Source: Singulisphaera acidiphila DSM 18658
GTDB taxonomy: Bacteria; Planctomycetota; Planctomycetia; Isosphaerales; Isosphaeraceae
Reading direction: 5' to 3'
Length of the DNA: 64,000 nt
Assembly (NCBI RefSeq): GCF_000242455.2
Contig: NC_019892.1
Span: 6,396,744 to 6,460,743, forward strand
Within the stretch, counting starts at the first letter, position 1, and each line of letters opens with the position of its first letter. The notes under the pieces are model-generated. The model searched no databases, was not told the origin of the DNA, and worked only from the letters and a program-made list of their open reading frames with translations. Below are positions 43,741 through 52,325 of the stretch, piece by piece. Made by a program: the position numbers and the translations under genes.

Positions 43741-44311
43741 GCCCAACGATGCAATGGGTGAGCGACTGCTGGGTTTCGACTCGCCCGCCTCTGCCGTCAA
43801 AGATCGTTATGGAGCCGAGCTTCATTCCCAATTGGAGACTCACTTGAGCAAGTCGCGACGTATTCAGTTCATGGCCGTGGGCGTGTCAGGCCTGATCGGC
43901 TGCCTGGTTTGTGGGTCATTAGCCCTCACGGAGCCGGCGAAGACGCCGGTGGCGGTGAGGAGCCTCCTGGCCCTCTTCGCGTGCTTCGGACTCGGTTGGT
44001 CTTTGTTGGCCACCTGGGTGCTCACCCGGGGCGGGGGGAACTTTATCCCCCAGCGGACCCTGGCGGCGCATCTGGCATTTGGATTTACCCTGACCGCAGT
44101 GGTGGCCCTGTCCCTGGTCTCCTTCAGCCTCGGGCGAGAAGCGGCCAGCCTGCCGATGTTGACCACGGGACTCGCCTTCCTGATCCTCGCCGCGGTCCTT
44201 TGGGCCGACGTTCGGATCGAGCGGGCCGAATTGACGATTCGGGAGCAAGTCCTCCGTGTTGAGTCCCGGCTGGTCGAACTGGTCGAGGCGAGCGGAAAGC
44301 GAGGAGCGTGA
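43733..44311 (+). CDS. Four-helix membrane protein, candidate partner of the ECF sigma factor
   Basis: 192 residues. The ATG at 43733 lies inside the last codons of the sigma gene (8-base overlap) and has a strong AGAAGGAG site, so it is translationally coupled. A cytoplasmic N-terminus of about 45 residues (HSQLETHLSKSRRIQ amphipathic stretch) is followed by four hydrophobic helices (about 48-66, 78-98, 115-133, 141-158) and a charged C-terminal helix (IERAELTIREQVLRVESRLV). No HxxxCxxC zinc anti-sigma motif is present. By position it may bind or anchor the sigma factor; this is inference. Could also be a sigma-controlled membrane protein. Confidence 0.75.
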   Translation: MTEPNDAMGERLLGFDSPASAVKDRYGAELHSQLETHLSKSRRIQFMAVGVSGLIGCLVCGSLALTEPAKTPVAVRSLLALFACFGLGWSLLATWVLTRGGGNFIPQRTLAAHLAFGFTLTAVVALSLVSFSLGREAASLPMLTTGLAFLILAAVLWADVRIERAELTIREQVLRVESRLVELVEASGKRGA

Positions 44312-44345
44312 GGGATGAGGTGAGACTTGCGGAGCGTTGGGAGGA

Positions 44346-44405
44346 GGAATTCCAGGAGAAGCGAGCGGTGAGCGTAGGCTCTCTGCTCGCCTCTCCTGGA
44401 ATTCC
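44346..44405. terminator. Long hairpin between convergent genes
   Basis: Arms of 21 bases (44346-44366 and 44385-44405) pair with a single mismatch; each begins or ends with the palindrome GGAATTCC. The loop is 18 bases. It lies between the stop codons of the membrane-protein gene and alaS. No T-run, so a terminator role rests on placement and stem strength. Confidence 0.5.
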
Positions 44406-44425
44406 GATAGAGGCGACCGTCGTCG

Positions 44426-47044
44426 TCAACTTCCGAGCTTTGCCTTGATGGACTCGAGGGCCTTCTCGAGCGCTGCGGGGACTTGCTCGGGGTTTTTCCC
44501 GCCGGCTTGGGCTAGGTCGGGCCGACCGCCTCCTCCGCCGCCGACAACGGGGGCCACGTCTTTCAGCCAGAGGCCGGCGTGCAAGCCGCGGGTGATCAGG
44601 TCGGGGGTCAAGCCGGCGGCCAGGCTGACCTTGCCGTCGGCGACCGTGAGCAGGAGCACGGCCAGGCCGGTCTCCGCCTTGCGACGGAGCACGTCGATCA
44701 ACTGCCGGAGTTCGTCCGGCGAGGAGCCATCCACGAGCTGGGCGATGACCTTCACGTCGCCCAGCACCGAAGCGGCGGCCAACAGGTCGTCGGCCGAGAC
44801 GCGCGGAGCCGTTTCGGTCCGTCGTTGCGAGGCCTGCTTTTTGAGGGTCTTGATCTCTTCGAGGAGCGCGGAGACACGCTCACCCACGAGGTTGGCGGGG
44901 ACCTTCAGGGTCGATGCGACATCGGCCAGCAGGTCTTCCTCCTGACGCACATACTCCAGCGCGGCCTTGCCCGTGAGGGCGGTGATCCGGCGGGTGCCGG
45001 CCGCGACCGATTCTTCGCCGATGAGTTTGAACAGGCCGGCCTGAGCGACGTTATCGAGGTGGGTGCCGCCGCACAGCTCCCGGGAGAATTCCCCCATCTG
45101 AACGACGCGAACAACCTCCGGGTACTTCTCGCCGAAGAGGGCCATGGCGCCCAACGACTTGGCCTCGCTGATCGGCATCGTGGTCCAGGTGATCGGCTCG
45201 GCCCGGAGGATCCGCTCGTTGACCGTCTCTTCGATGGCACGGAGCCGTTCGCGGCCGACGGCCTCGGGGTTGGCGAAGTCGAACCGCAGGCGGTCGGGCT
45301 CGACTTTGCTCCCGGCCTGCTGGGCGTGCTTACCCAGATGAATGTGCAGGGCGTGGTGCAGGACGTGGGTCGCCGAGTGGGCCCGGCGAATCGCCTCGCG
45401 GCGCTCGGGATCGACCCGGGCCTGGACTGTTTCCTCGAGCGTGACCGTCCCCTCGATCACCTGGCCGATGTGGAGGGTGAAGTCGTTGTCCTTCTTCGTG
45501 TCGGTGACACGGAAGCGGAAATGCTCCCCCTTGATCTCGCCGACATCGCCGACCTGGCCGCCGCTCTCGCCGTAGAAGGGCGTACGGTCAAGAACCAGGA
45601 CGACCAGCGGGGCCCCGTCGGACGAAGCGGAGGCCGACTCGGCCAGCTTCCCTTGCTCGACGATCCCGATGACCTTGCCGTCGGCCTCGGTGGTGGTGTA
45701 GCCGAGGAACTCGCTGCCATGATGATACGACGACTTGAGCGTATCGAGCGGGCCGGTGGCGAAGACGGCCGCGGCCCCCTTCATCGGGCGCGAGATTTCC
45801 CCATGCGCTTCCATCGACTTGTCGAACCCGGCACGGTCGATTCGCAGGTTGTGCTCGGTCGCCAAACTCTCGGTGATATCGACCCAGATGCCGTAGGTCT
45901 GGTGGAGGTCGAAGACCTCCTTGCCCCCGATCGTGTCGGAACCTGCGGCCTTGGTCTTTCGGAACAGGTCGTCGAGCCGTTTGAGGCCGTTGTCGAGGGT
46001 GCGGAGGAATTGATCCTCTTCCTCACGGATCACGTTCCGGATTCGGGGAACGCTTTCCTTCAACTCGGGGTAGGGGCGTCCCATCACCTCGGCCACTACG
46101 GTCGGCAACTCGTGCAAGAAGGGTTCGCGCTGGCCCATCTGGTAGGCGTCGATCACGGCCCTTCTCAGAAGGCGGCGGAGGACTGATCCCTGTTTCTCGT
46201 TCGAAGGCTTCACATTCTCATGGATGCAGAAGGTCAAGGCACGGGCGTGATCGGCCATGCGGCGGATTCGCGTCCCGTTCGGCCCGTCGGCGACGTAGTC
46301 GACTCCGAGTTGCTGGGCGACGGCGGCGACGATCGGCTTGAAAATGTCGGTGGCGAAGACGGTGGGCACGCCCTGGAGGCAAGCGGCCGCACGTTCCAGG
46401 CCCATGCCGGTGTCGATGTTCTTCTTGGGCAGGGGTTCGAGTTCGCCGGGACCGATCCGGTTGAACTGGGTAAAGACCAGGTTCCAGATCTCGACTTCTT
46501 TCGGTCCGTTGCCGTGGTAGAAAATCTCGGAACAGGGACCGCAGACGCCGTTCGGGCCGTGCGTCGGCGCGCCAGCCGGCCAGAAGTTGTCGTCTTCGCC
46601 CAGGCGGGAGATCCGGTTGGCCGGAACCTTGACCTCCTTGCGCCAGATGTCATACGCCTCGTCGTCATCGAGGTAGACCGTGATCGTCAGCCGCTCGGGG
46701 TCAAGCTTGAGGACTTGGATCAAGAATTCCCAGGCCCAGTGGATTGCCTCGCGCTTGAAGTAGTCGCCGAAGCTGAAGTTGCCCATCATCTCGAAGAAGG
46801 TTTCGTGGAACGCCGTCTTACCGACGTTGTCGATATCTCCGGTCCGCAGGCACTTCTGGCAGGTGGTGGCGCGGGTGAAGGCAGGGTCGCCCAGGCCCAT
46901 GAACTCCCGCTTGAACTGATTCATTCCGGCCGGCGTGAACAGGACGGTCGAGTCGTTGGGAACGAGCACGTCGCTGGGCCGGCGAACGCATCCCTTGGAA
47001 ACGAAGAAATCGAGATAGGCGTCGCGGAGTTCGTCTGTGGTCAT
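44426..47044 (-). CDS. alaS: Alanyl-tRNA synthetase
   Basis: 872 residues, full length. Charges tRNA-Ala in the cytoplasm. Class II catalytic core: motif 1 region FVSKGCVRRPSDVLVP, motif 2 KCLRTGDIDNVGKTAFHETF, and motif 3-type VFATDIFKPIV and RRLLRRAVIDAYQ. The editing domain has HSATHVLHHAL (HxxxH) and the zinc-binding CGGTHLDNVAQAG. The C-terminal DHHA1 domain includes VVGGGGGGRPDLAQAGGKNP. Appears monocistronic; nearest upstream minus-strand gene is the HtrA-like protease, whose stop lies 280 bases away. The 47045-47324 gap holds no gene that I can see. Confidence 0.98.
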   Translation of the reverse strand: MTTDELRDAYLDFFVSKGCVRRPSDVLVPNDSTVLFTPAGMNQFKREFMGLGDPAFTRATTCQKCLRTGDIDNVGKTAFHETFFEMMGNFSFGDYFKREAIHWAWEFLIQVLKLDPERLTITVYLDDDEAYDIWRKEVKVPANRISRLGEDDNFWPAGAPTHGPNGVCGPCSEIFYHGNGPKEVEIWNLVFTQFNRIGPGELEPLPKKNIDTGMGLERAAACLQGVPTVFATDIFKPIVAAVAQQLGVDYVADGPNGTRIRRMADHARALTFCIHENVKPSNEKQGSVLRRLLRRAVIDAYQMGQREPFLHELPTVVAEVMGRPYPELKESVPRIRNVIREEEDQFLRTLDNGLKRLDDLFRKTKAAGSDTIGGKEVFDLHQTYGIWVDITESLATEHNLRIDRAGFDKSMEAHGEISRPMKGAAAVFATGPLDTLKSSYHHGSEFLGYTTTEADGKVIGIVEQGKLAESASASSDGAPLVVLVLDRTPFYGESGGQVGDVGEIKGEHFRFRVTDTKKDNDFTLHIGQVIEGTVTLEETVQARVDPERREAIRRAHSATHVLHHALHIHLGKHAQQAGSKVEPDRLRFDFANPEAVGRERLRAIEETVNERILRAEPITWTTMPISEAKSLGAMALFGEKYPEVVRVVQMGEFSRELCGGTHLDNVAQAGLFKLIGEESVAAGTRRITALTGKAALEYVRQEEDLLADVASTLKVPANLVGERVSALLEEIKTLKKQASQRRTETAPRVSADDLLAAASVLGDVKVIAQLVDGSSPDELRQLIDVLRRKAETGLAVLLLTVADGKVSLAAGLTPDLITRGLHAGLWLKDVAPVVGGGGGGRPDLAQAGGKNPEQVPAALEKALESIKAKLGS

Positions 47045-47324
47045 GTCGTCTGTGGCCAGGGGCTGGTGGCTAGAGGGTCGTCAAGAGAACGCTCGGCGGC
47101 CGTCGACGACGGCGACGAAGACACTTCTGGGTTCGTTCCGGTCCGTAATGAGGAGAAATCATAGCAGACCGGAGGAGATCGATGAAACGTGAGCCTTGGA
47201 GATCGCACAATCGACGCGTCTGAAACGATTTCCGGAAGGCTGGGGGAGGGCGGTCGCGACGCGTCTCATCAGATGGAAATCGCTCTGATCGCGATGTGGC
47301 CCTGTTTTGCCCGCAGAATCCTCC

Positions 47325-48788
47325 CTAGTTCACGCTGAACGGCCCGTGGTCGGTGTCCAGTTTCACGGGTCCGGAGAGGTTGGCGACGGCCTTCATGAAT
47401 TCGCGTGGACTGCGAATGTTTCGGCCGCCGACTGACTTGATCACCTGCCCTTTTTTGAGGCCCGCCTTCTCGCCGGGCGAGTTGGGATCGACCTCCGCGA
47501 TCATCACCCCGCCTCGGGCCATGGCATCGAGAACCCCCACGCCGAAATTGGTCTGAGGCATCGTGCTCGTATAGTCGACACGAATTCCACGCCAAGGGGC
47601 GGGGCGATTGGTGGCGATGACTTCGCCGTCGACAGGGGCTTTGGCGAGCAAGACGGTTCGCTCGAGCGTGGCATCGCCGCGCAAGAGTTTGAGGATGACG
47701 CTCGAACCCGGTGTGAAGTGGTTAATCGCCAGGAAGAGACTGTCCACGTCCTGGATGGGAATGTCACCGACGGAAAGGATGGCGTCATTGGCGTGCACCT
47801 CGCCCTCGGCGGCCGGGGTCCCCGCCTGTGCGGAGACCACGAGATTTGTGAGGTGCTCCGTATCCAAGGCGACGCCAAGAAATCCGTATTCCACCTCTTT
47901 ACCCTGCTTGAGCGTCTCCACGGCGCGCCGTCCCCGTGCATCCATCGGGATCGCGTAGCCTGCTTGGGCGTCGAAGCCTGCGGCGTTGGCGCTATTGGTG
48001 GTGAGTCCGACCAACTCCCCTTTGAGGTTGATGACCGCTCCGCCGCTCATGCCCAGGTTGAGTTTGGCGTCGAGCTGAAGCAAGGTGGGATAGTTCTTCA
48101 AGGACCGGGGTTCCTCCTGGGTCACTTCCAGTCGCCGTGCGACATTCGATAAAATCCCCCAGGTCGCGGAGGGGCGTCCATCCTGGCCGGCCGCATTGAA
48201 TGGATTGCCCAGGGCGAGCAGGAACGACCCTTTGCGGAGCTTGGTCGCGTCGCCGAGGGGCAGGGGCGTGAGTCGGGGGGGCGTGATCCCCGTTCCCGTC
48301 TTGGGGACGATGACCGCGAGGTCGCTGCGGGGGTCGGCCGCGATGATCTCGGCATCGAAGCTCTGCTTGCCCATGGCGCGAACGTGAAGCCGCTTGGCGC
48401 CTCGGACCACGTGAAAGGCGGTCAGGATCTCACCACGATCGCCGATGACGACTCCCGATCCGAAGTCGAACGAGATTTGATCCGGTCCGAACACATCATT
48501 GGGCATCACATCGATCCGGCCCCTCAAGAGCAGGGCCTGGTCTGCCCCTTCCAGCAGGCCCGCCGCCCCCTCGCCGTTTTTGGTCCGGCCCTTCACGGCC
48601 GTTGTCGTATCATCCTCGCCTTTGTCGCGCGCAATCGCGACCACCGAGGGTTCCGCCTTGGCGATCGCGTCGGCCAAGGCCGACTCCAGCGCGGCCACGA
48701 CCTCGAGCGGGGAACCGGCTGGGGGATCGCTCGGCGGAGGGTCCGCAAGGGCCAGGAGAAGACAAACCAGAGATCCGAGGTTGTGCAT
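47325..48788 (-). CDS. HtrA/Deg-like serine protease with two PDZ domains
   Basis: 487 residues from the ATG at 48788 (GAGGG 8 bases upstream). Exported: signal sequence MHNLGSLVCLLLALA. Trypsin-like domain with the triad H126 (LTAFHVV), D157 (SDLAVI) and S248 (GMSGGAV; the usual Asn before Ser is Met here). The two PDZ domains follow: about 330-405 (GFLGVALDTEHL, AILSVGDIPIQDVDSLF) and about 430-487 (GVMIAEVDPNSPGEKAGLKK, VIKSVGGRNIRSPREFM). Periplasmic quality control is likely. The insert DDTTTAVKGRTKNGEG near 59-74 and the DQALLLRGRID segment before the protease domain are extra relative to DegP. Alone on its strand. Confidence 0.92.
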   Translation of the reverse strand: MHNLGSLVCLLLALADPPPSDPPAGSPLEVVAALESALADAIAKAEPSVVAIARDKGEDDTTTAVKGRTKNGEGAAGLLEGADQALLLRGRIDVMPNDVFGPDQISFDFGSGVVIGDRGEILTAFHVVRGAKRLHVRAMGKQSFDAEIIAADPRSDLAVIVPKTGTGITPPRLTPLPLGDATKLRKGSFLLALGNPFNAAGQDGRPSATWGILSNVARRLEVTQEEPRSLKNYPTLLQLDAKLNLGMSGGAVINLKGELVGLTTNSANAAGFDAQAGYAIPMDARGRRAVETLKQGKEVEYGFLGVALDTEHLTNLVVSAQAGTPAAEGEVHANDAILSVGDIPIQDVDSLFLAINHFTPGSSVILKLLRGDATLERTVLLAKAPVDGEVIATNRPAPWRGIRVDYTSTMPQTNFGVGVLDAMARGGVMIAEVDPNSPGEKAGLKKGQVIKSVGGRNIRSPREFMKAVANLSGPVKLDTDHGPFSVN

Positions 48789-49134
48789 CGGCGATTCCCT
48801 CACCCGCGCTCCAGACGCCGGATGCGACCGGTACGACCAGTCCGTCCGTCCCGATCTGTCTCGTGACTCTCCCTTATTTTTTCCACTTCTCCCCACCAGA
48901 GCAACCCGTAAGCCTTGGGAAGCTTCGAGAGACCGGTGTGCGACGTTCCACTTTCGGAATAGGTTTCACGCCTGGCTTTTCACGGGATGACTCCTCGAGA
49001 TAGAGTGGAATGATCCCGAGCTCGATCAAGACTCAAATGGCCCGGACGGGACGTTTCTCGATCTGGTGATCAGGTCGCGATTCGGTGTGTGTTGATGTGT
49101 TCTGAAGGCTCAAGGGAAATACAGCCTGGCAGAG
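48789..49134. other. Region upstream of the first ExbB module
   Basis: About 350 bases with no credible gene, between the divergent protease gene and the ExbB cluster. Contains a T-rich run (TTATTTTTTCC near 48875) on the protease side, which may belong to the protease promoter region. Confidence 0.4.
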
Positions 49135-49172
49135 TTGACAGGGGCACGCCTGCATCGGATAGTGGATGCATC
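49135..49172 (+). promoter_or_regulatory. Predicted promoter with overlapping palindrome for the first ExbB module
   Basis: TTGACA (49135-49140), 17-base spacer, GATAGT (49158-49163). The palindrome TGCATC-N8-GATGCA (49151-49170) covers the -10 box and TGCATC recurs at 49167-49172, suggesting an operator for a dimeric regulator. A second TTGACA stands at 49199-49204. Leader of about 185 bases. Confidence 0.45.
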
Positions 49173-49356
49173 TGGAAGCACGATTCCCAAAGTAGGTGTT
49201 GACACGACCCCGCCCCCTCCTTTCTGAAGGTCGTGACGGCTCCGTTCCCTCGAGAGAACCTTTCGAGGGGGTTGCGACCGGAGAGCGATCTTTCGATCAA
49301 AAGGGGATCGCCCCGACCATCTCGGCTGGATCACTACGATGAGGGAGAGACTGGCG

Positions 49357-50229
49357 ATGCCGACGTTGCCCCGGTCAACCAGCGTGTGCAATGGACGGGC
49401 CTGGACATGGGCTCTGTTCGTCCTGGGCTCTTTATTTCTCCTTTCGCTTGCTCCAGCCCCCCCCGTGGCGGCTCAGGAAGCCGCGAAAGAGGCGGCTCCC
49501 GCAGTGAAGGAAGAGGCGCCGGCTCCCGCACCGGCCGTAGCGAGCGCTGCGGCTCCGGCGAGTTCGGGTGAGACCGCTGCACCGAAAAACAAGTCGTTGC
49601 TGCGGTGGGCGCTCGAAGCTTCGGGACCGATCGGGGTCTTCCTGCTTTGCCTCTCGGTCTATTTCACGGCTGTGGTGATCCGCCTGTTCATGGAAATGCG
49701 TGTGACCGAGGCGGTGCCTCCCGCCTTGGTCGATAAGATGGAAGTGGCCATCCGGGAAAAGAAGTTCCAGGAACTCTACGACGCCTGCAAGGATAATGAT
49801 TCGTTTCTCGCCCGTCTGGTCAGGACCGGAGTGGCCAACCTGCCCAACGGTCGGCCCGAGGCCAAAGAGGCGATGAACCAGGTGAGCGATGAGATCGTCA
49901 TCGGCATGGAGGCGAAGATCAGCTACCTGGCAATCATCGGCCAGCTTGGTCCGATGATCGGGCTGGTGGGGACGATCTGGGGTATGATCATGAGCTTCCA
50001 GGAAATCGCCACCGCGGCCGGTTCTCAGCCCAAGCCGGAGAAGGTGGCGGAAGGGATTTCCACCGCCTTGTTCATTACCTTGGAAGGTGTCGCCCTGGCC
50101 GTTCCGGCGATCTTCTTCTTCTCGTTGTTCCGCAACCGAATCGCCGTGATCACGATGGAAGCGACCCGGGTCGCCGACCGGACGATCGCATCGCTCGTTC
50201 AGGCGGCCAAGCAGGCCAAGTCAGGCTGA
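49357..50229 (+). CDS. ExbB/TolQ-family proton channel, module A
   Basis: 290 residues from the ATG at 49357 (GGGAGAG upstream). Inner-membrane channel that, with ExbD, uses the proton gradient to drive work across the envelope. It has a cleavable-looking signal peptide (LFVLGSLFLLSLAPAPPVAAQ), an Ala/Pro/Glu-rich periplasmic linker, then three helices: about 83-103 (GPIGVFLLCLSVYFTAVVI), about 187-210 (IGQLGPMIGLVGTIWGMIM, the conserved pore helix) and about 226-250 (GISTALFITLEGVALAVPAI). The DSFLARLVRTG cytoplasmic element is shared with the module-B copy. First gene of an operon with two exbD-like genes and an unrecognised partner gene. Confidence 0.93.
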   Translation: MPTLPRSTSVCNGRAWTWALFVLGSLFLLSLAPAPPVAAQEAAKEAAPAVKEEAPAPAPAVASAAAPASSGETAAPKNKSLLRWALEASGPIGVFLLCLSVYFTAVVIRLFMEMRVTEAVPPALVDKMEVAIREKKFQELYDACKDNDSFLARLVRTGVANLPNGRPEAKEAMNQVSDEIVIGMEAKISYLAIIGQLGPMIGLVGTIWGMIMSFQEIATAAGSQPKPEKVAEGISTALFITLEGVALAVPAIFFFSLFRNRIAVITMEATRVADRTIASLVQAAKQAKSG

Positions 50230-50257
50230 CACCCATCGAAGGCGGAGGGCGAAGCCG

Positions 50258-50719
50258 ATGAGTTCCGAGATGTCCGCCGAGCCGAATCTGACGCCGTTGC
50301 TCGACGTCGTGTTCCAGTTGATCACGTTCTTCATGCTCGTGATCAACTTCGGCGATCAAAACTACGATCAGCGCGTTCGCCTGCCGATCGCGGGCTCGGC
50401 CCAACCGCTCGACGATAGCGCGCAAGCGGTCAACGAAGACCGGCTCGTGCTGAACGTCGACCGGCAAGGGCACCTGATCATGACCGGTGTGGTCCTCTCG
50501 CAGCAGAAGGCGATTGAGGAAATCAAGCACCAGGCCAAGCTGGTAAAAATGAACCTGGAATCGGCCGGCATCAAGCTCAATGCGACGAAGGACCTGCCGA
50601 CCACGATCATTCTCAGGGCCGACCGTGATACGGATTTCTCGTCGCTCTATCGTCTCATCACGGAATGCCAAGCCAACGGGTTTCGGAAGTTCGCCCTCAA
50701 GGCGATGAACGCCGGTTGA
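50258..50719 (+). CDS. ExbD/TolR-family protein type 1, module A
   Basis: 153 residues; GGAGGG 9 bases before the ATG. One N-terminal membrane helix LTPLLDVVFQLITFFMLVI with the proton-carrying Asp (about residue 16), then a periplasmic domain of about 115 residues (RLVLNVDRQGHLIMTGV, TIILRADRDTDFSSLYRLIT). The helix and the position of the Asp match the type-1 copy of module B. Forms the channel complex with the ExbB 28 bases upstream. No TonB-like gene adjoins. Confidence 0.93.
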   Translation: MSSEMSAEPNLTPLLDVVFQLITFFMLVINFGDQNYDQRVRLPIAGSAQPLDDSAQAVNEDRLVLNVDRQGHLIMTGVVLSQQKAIEEIKHQAKLVKMNLESAGIKLNATKDLPTTIILRADRDTDFSSLYRLITECQANGFRKFALKAMNAG

Positions 50720-50767
50720 TGCCGCTTGGCCTTTCAAGGCACGAGGTTCGTTTCCGAGGGGATTCCC

Positions 50768-51289
50768 TTGAGTCGAAATCAAGGCCGTCGCAAGAAGTCG
50801 GAACAGAGCCTGGAAATTCCGGTCACGCCCATGCTCGACATGGCGTTCCAGCTCCTGACCTTCTTCATCCTGACGTATCAGCCCATGCCGGCGGAGGGCC
50901 AGTTCGTCATGAACATCATGCCCGCCGCCCCGGCGACCGACATCAACGCCCAGAGTCCCGATACGGCGCAGGCCAACCCCGATGTACCGGCCGCCCTGCG
51001 AACCCTCCCGACGACTCTCCGCGCCGGCGAAGGGGGGAACCTCGGCCGGATCACCCTGGGCGAGAACGACATCCAAGGGGGGATGGACGAGCTCAAGCAG
51101 CAGCTCGACGAGATCTTTCGGGATCCGACGCTCCCGTTCGATCAGACCATGATCAAGGTCGACCCTGACCTGAAATACGCTGCACTGATGCAGGTCATCG
51201 ACGTATTCTCTCGGGCTTTCAACGAGGCGAAAAAAGAGCCGAAGCTCAGCTTCGCCGAACTCTCGCCCGAGGAGCAGGCGGCCCCGTAG
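50768..51289 (+). CDS. ExbD/TolR-family protein type 2, module A
   Basis: 173 residues from a TTG start at 50768 with GAGGGG 6 bases upstream; a TTG at 50726 would add 14 residues but has no such site. Basic N-terminus (RRKKSEQS), then the helix VTPMLDMAFQLLTFFILTYQ with the conserved Asp, differing from the type-1 pattern but near-identical to the type-2 copy of module B. Periplasmic part contains ITLGENDIQGGMDELKQQLD. Ends EEQAAP. The presence of two distinct ExbD types suggests a heteromeric stator. Confidence 0.9.
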   Translation: MSRNQGRRKKSEQSLEIPVTPMLDMAFQLLTFFILTYQPMPAEGQFVMNIMPAAPATDINAQSPDTAQANPDVPAALRTLPTTLRAGEGGNLGRITLGENDIQGGMDELKQQLDEIFRDPTLPFDQTMIKVDPDLKYAALMQVIDVFSRAFNEAKKEPKLSFAELSPEEQAAP

Positions 51290-51357
51290 CGTCTTATCGA
51301 TGCAAGCTTGTTTCAAAGATGTCGGATGATCTGGGGGCCGTGTAAAGACCGCGGTTT

Positions 51358-51384
51358 GTCACGGGTTGGGTACAGCCCCGTGAC
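51358..51384 (+). other. Hairpin between exbD type 2 and the partner gene
   Basis: GTCACGGG/CCCGTGAC stem (51358-51365, 51377-51384) with an 11-base loop in the 160-base gap before the partner gene. No T-run directly after it, though TTTTTAC follows 34 bases later. Could be a partial terminator or processing site that lowers partner expression. Confidence 0.35.
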
Positions 51385-51449
51385 ATCCGGGGCATTCTTG
51401 TCGTTGAGTCTGGCTCTCTCTTTTTACTTTCGACGTTCAGGACTTCGCC

Positions 51450-52325
51450 GTGAGCAAACCCCACTCGCTCTTCCGAGGATCGGAACTGCCGCGGCTCCTC
51501 CTGCTCCTGGTCATTCTGATCGGGGGCATGGTCCTGTTGTGGAAATACATTTATTTCAAGCAGAACCCCCCCGAGGCGGGGCCGGTGGCCAGGGTGCCGC
51601 TGACGCCGATCGTCCCCGACAAGTCGCCCGAGTTCGAGACGGTCCGTGATAAGACCGAGATCCAACTTCGCGACATGGCGGCGTACAAGAAGCTCTTGAC
51701 CCAGGTTGATTCGCTGAGTCCCGCCGAGCTCGCCAAGCGCAGCCGGCGTGATGTGCTCTCGATTCAGATCTGGGAGCACCCGCAAGATTATCGCGGAGTG
51801 CCGATCCAGATCCTTGGCACCGTGCTTCGGGTGATGACCTACGAGAGTAAGCTCAGCCGCACCGGAAGGCTCTACGAAGCCTGGATGGTCACGCCCGATA
51901 GCCAACGCAACTTTTACGTCTGCGTGTTCGAGGATCCCCCCAAGGGATTTCCGGTCGGCGATAACCTTTCGGAACGCATCGTCTTCAACGGCTACTTCTT
52001 CAAGTTGATGAAGTACCAGTCGGGCAAGGATCTCGGCTTCTATGTCTCGCCGGTCCTGGTCGGCCGGATCGGCTGGTCCGAGCCTGTCGCCGTTGGCGGT
52101 GCAGGGGGGGCTCCCTCTCCCGCCATTTGGATGGCCGTGGCGGTTGGCTTGATGTTCATCGTTTCGTTCTACCGCTGGATGACCGGCCTGCGCCGGTCGC
52201 TCTCCCCCCTCGCGCGGGCGTCCTTTCATCGCGAGCACCCTAGCGAAGAGATTGCCCCCGAGGAGCTGAACGCCTGGCTGGAGAACGTGGCCGACGAGCC
52301 TGAGTCCGAGGAACCGAGTCAGTGA
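51450..52325 (+). CDS. Membrane-anchored partner protein of module A, family not recognised
   Basis: 291 residues from a GTG at 51450. N-terminal helix (about 14-32, LPRLLLLLVILIGGMVLLW), a periplasmic domain of about 180 residues, a second helix (about 226-245) and a charged C-terminus. It shares a scattered pattern with the gene at 59041-59784: W[ED]HPxxYxG, then EAWxVTP, an F-x-(V/W)-C/V-type strand, and a (F)xGxYxKxxxYQ segment with PxLVG/PLIVG. The periplasmic domain looks like a small beta barrel (OB-like, by eye only). The start of the next gene overlaps its stop. By operon position it is the likely mechanical or regulatory partner of the ExbB/ExbD channel; no function is established. 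Confidence 0.75.
   Translation: MSKPHSLFRGSELPRLLLLLVILIGGMVLLWKYIYFKQNPPEAGPVARVPLTPIVPDKSPEFETVRDKTEIQLRDMAAYKKLLTQVDSLSPAELAKRSRRDVLSIQIWEHPQDYRGVPIQILGTVLRVMTYESKLSRTGRLYEAWMVTPDSQRNFYVCVFEDPPKGFPVGDNLSERIVFNGYFFKLMKYQSGKDLGFYVSPVLVGRIGWSEPVAVGGAGGAPSPAIWMAVAVGLMFIVSFYRWMTGLRRSLSPLARASFHREHPSEEIAPEELNAWLENVADEPESEEPSQ

Noticed and set aside
44579..46186. 535-codon plus-strand ORF
   Set aside because: Antisense of alaS.
47325..48788. HtrA-like protein as an inactive protease because of GMSGG in place of GNSGG
   Set aside because: His126, Asp157 and Ser248 are all in place; the Met change alone does not show loss of activity.
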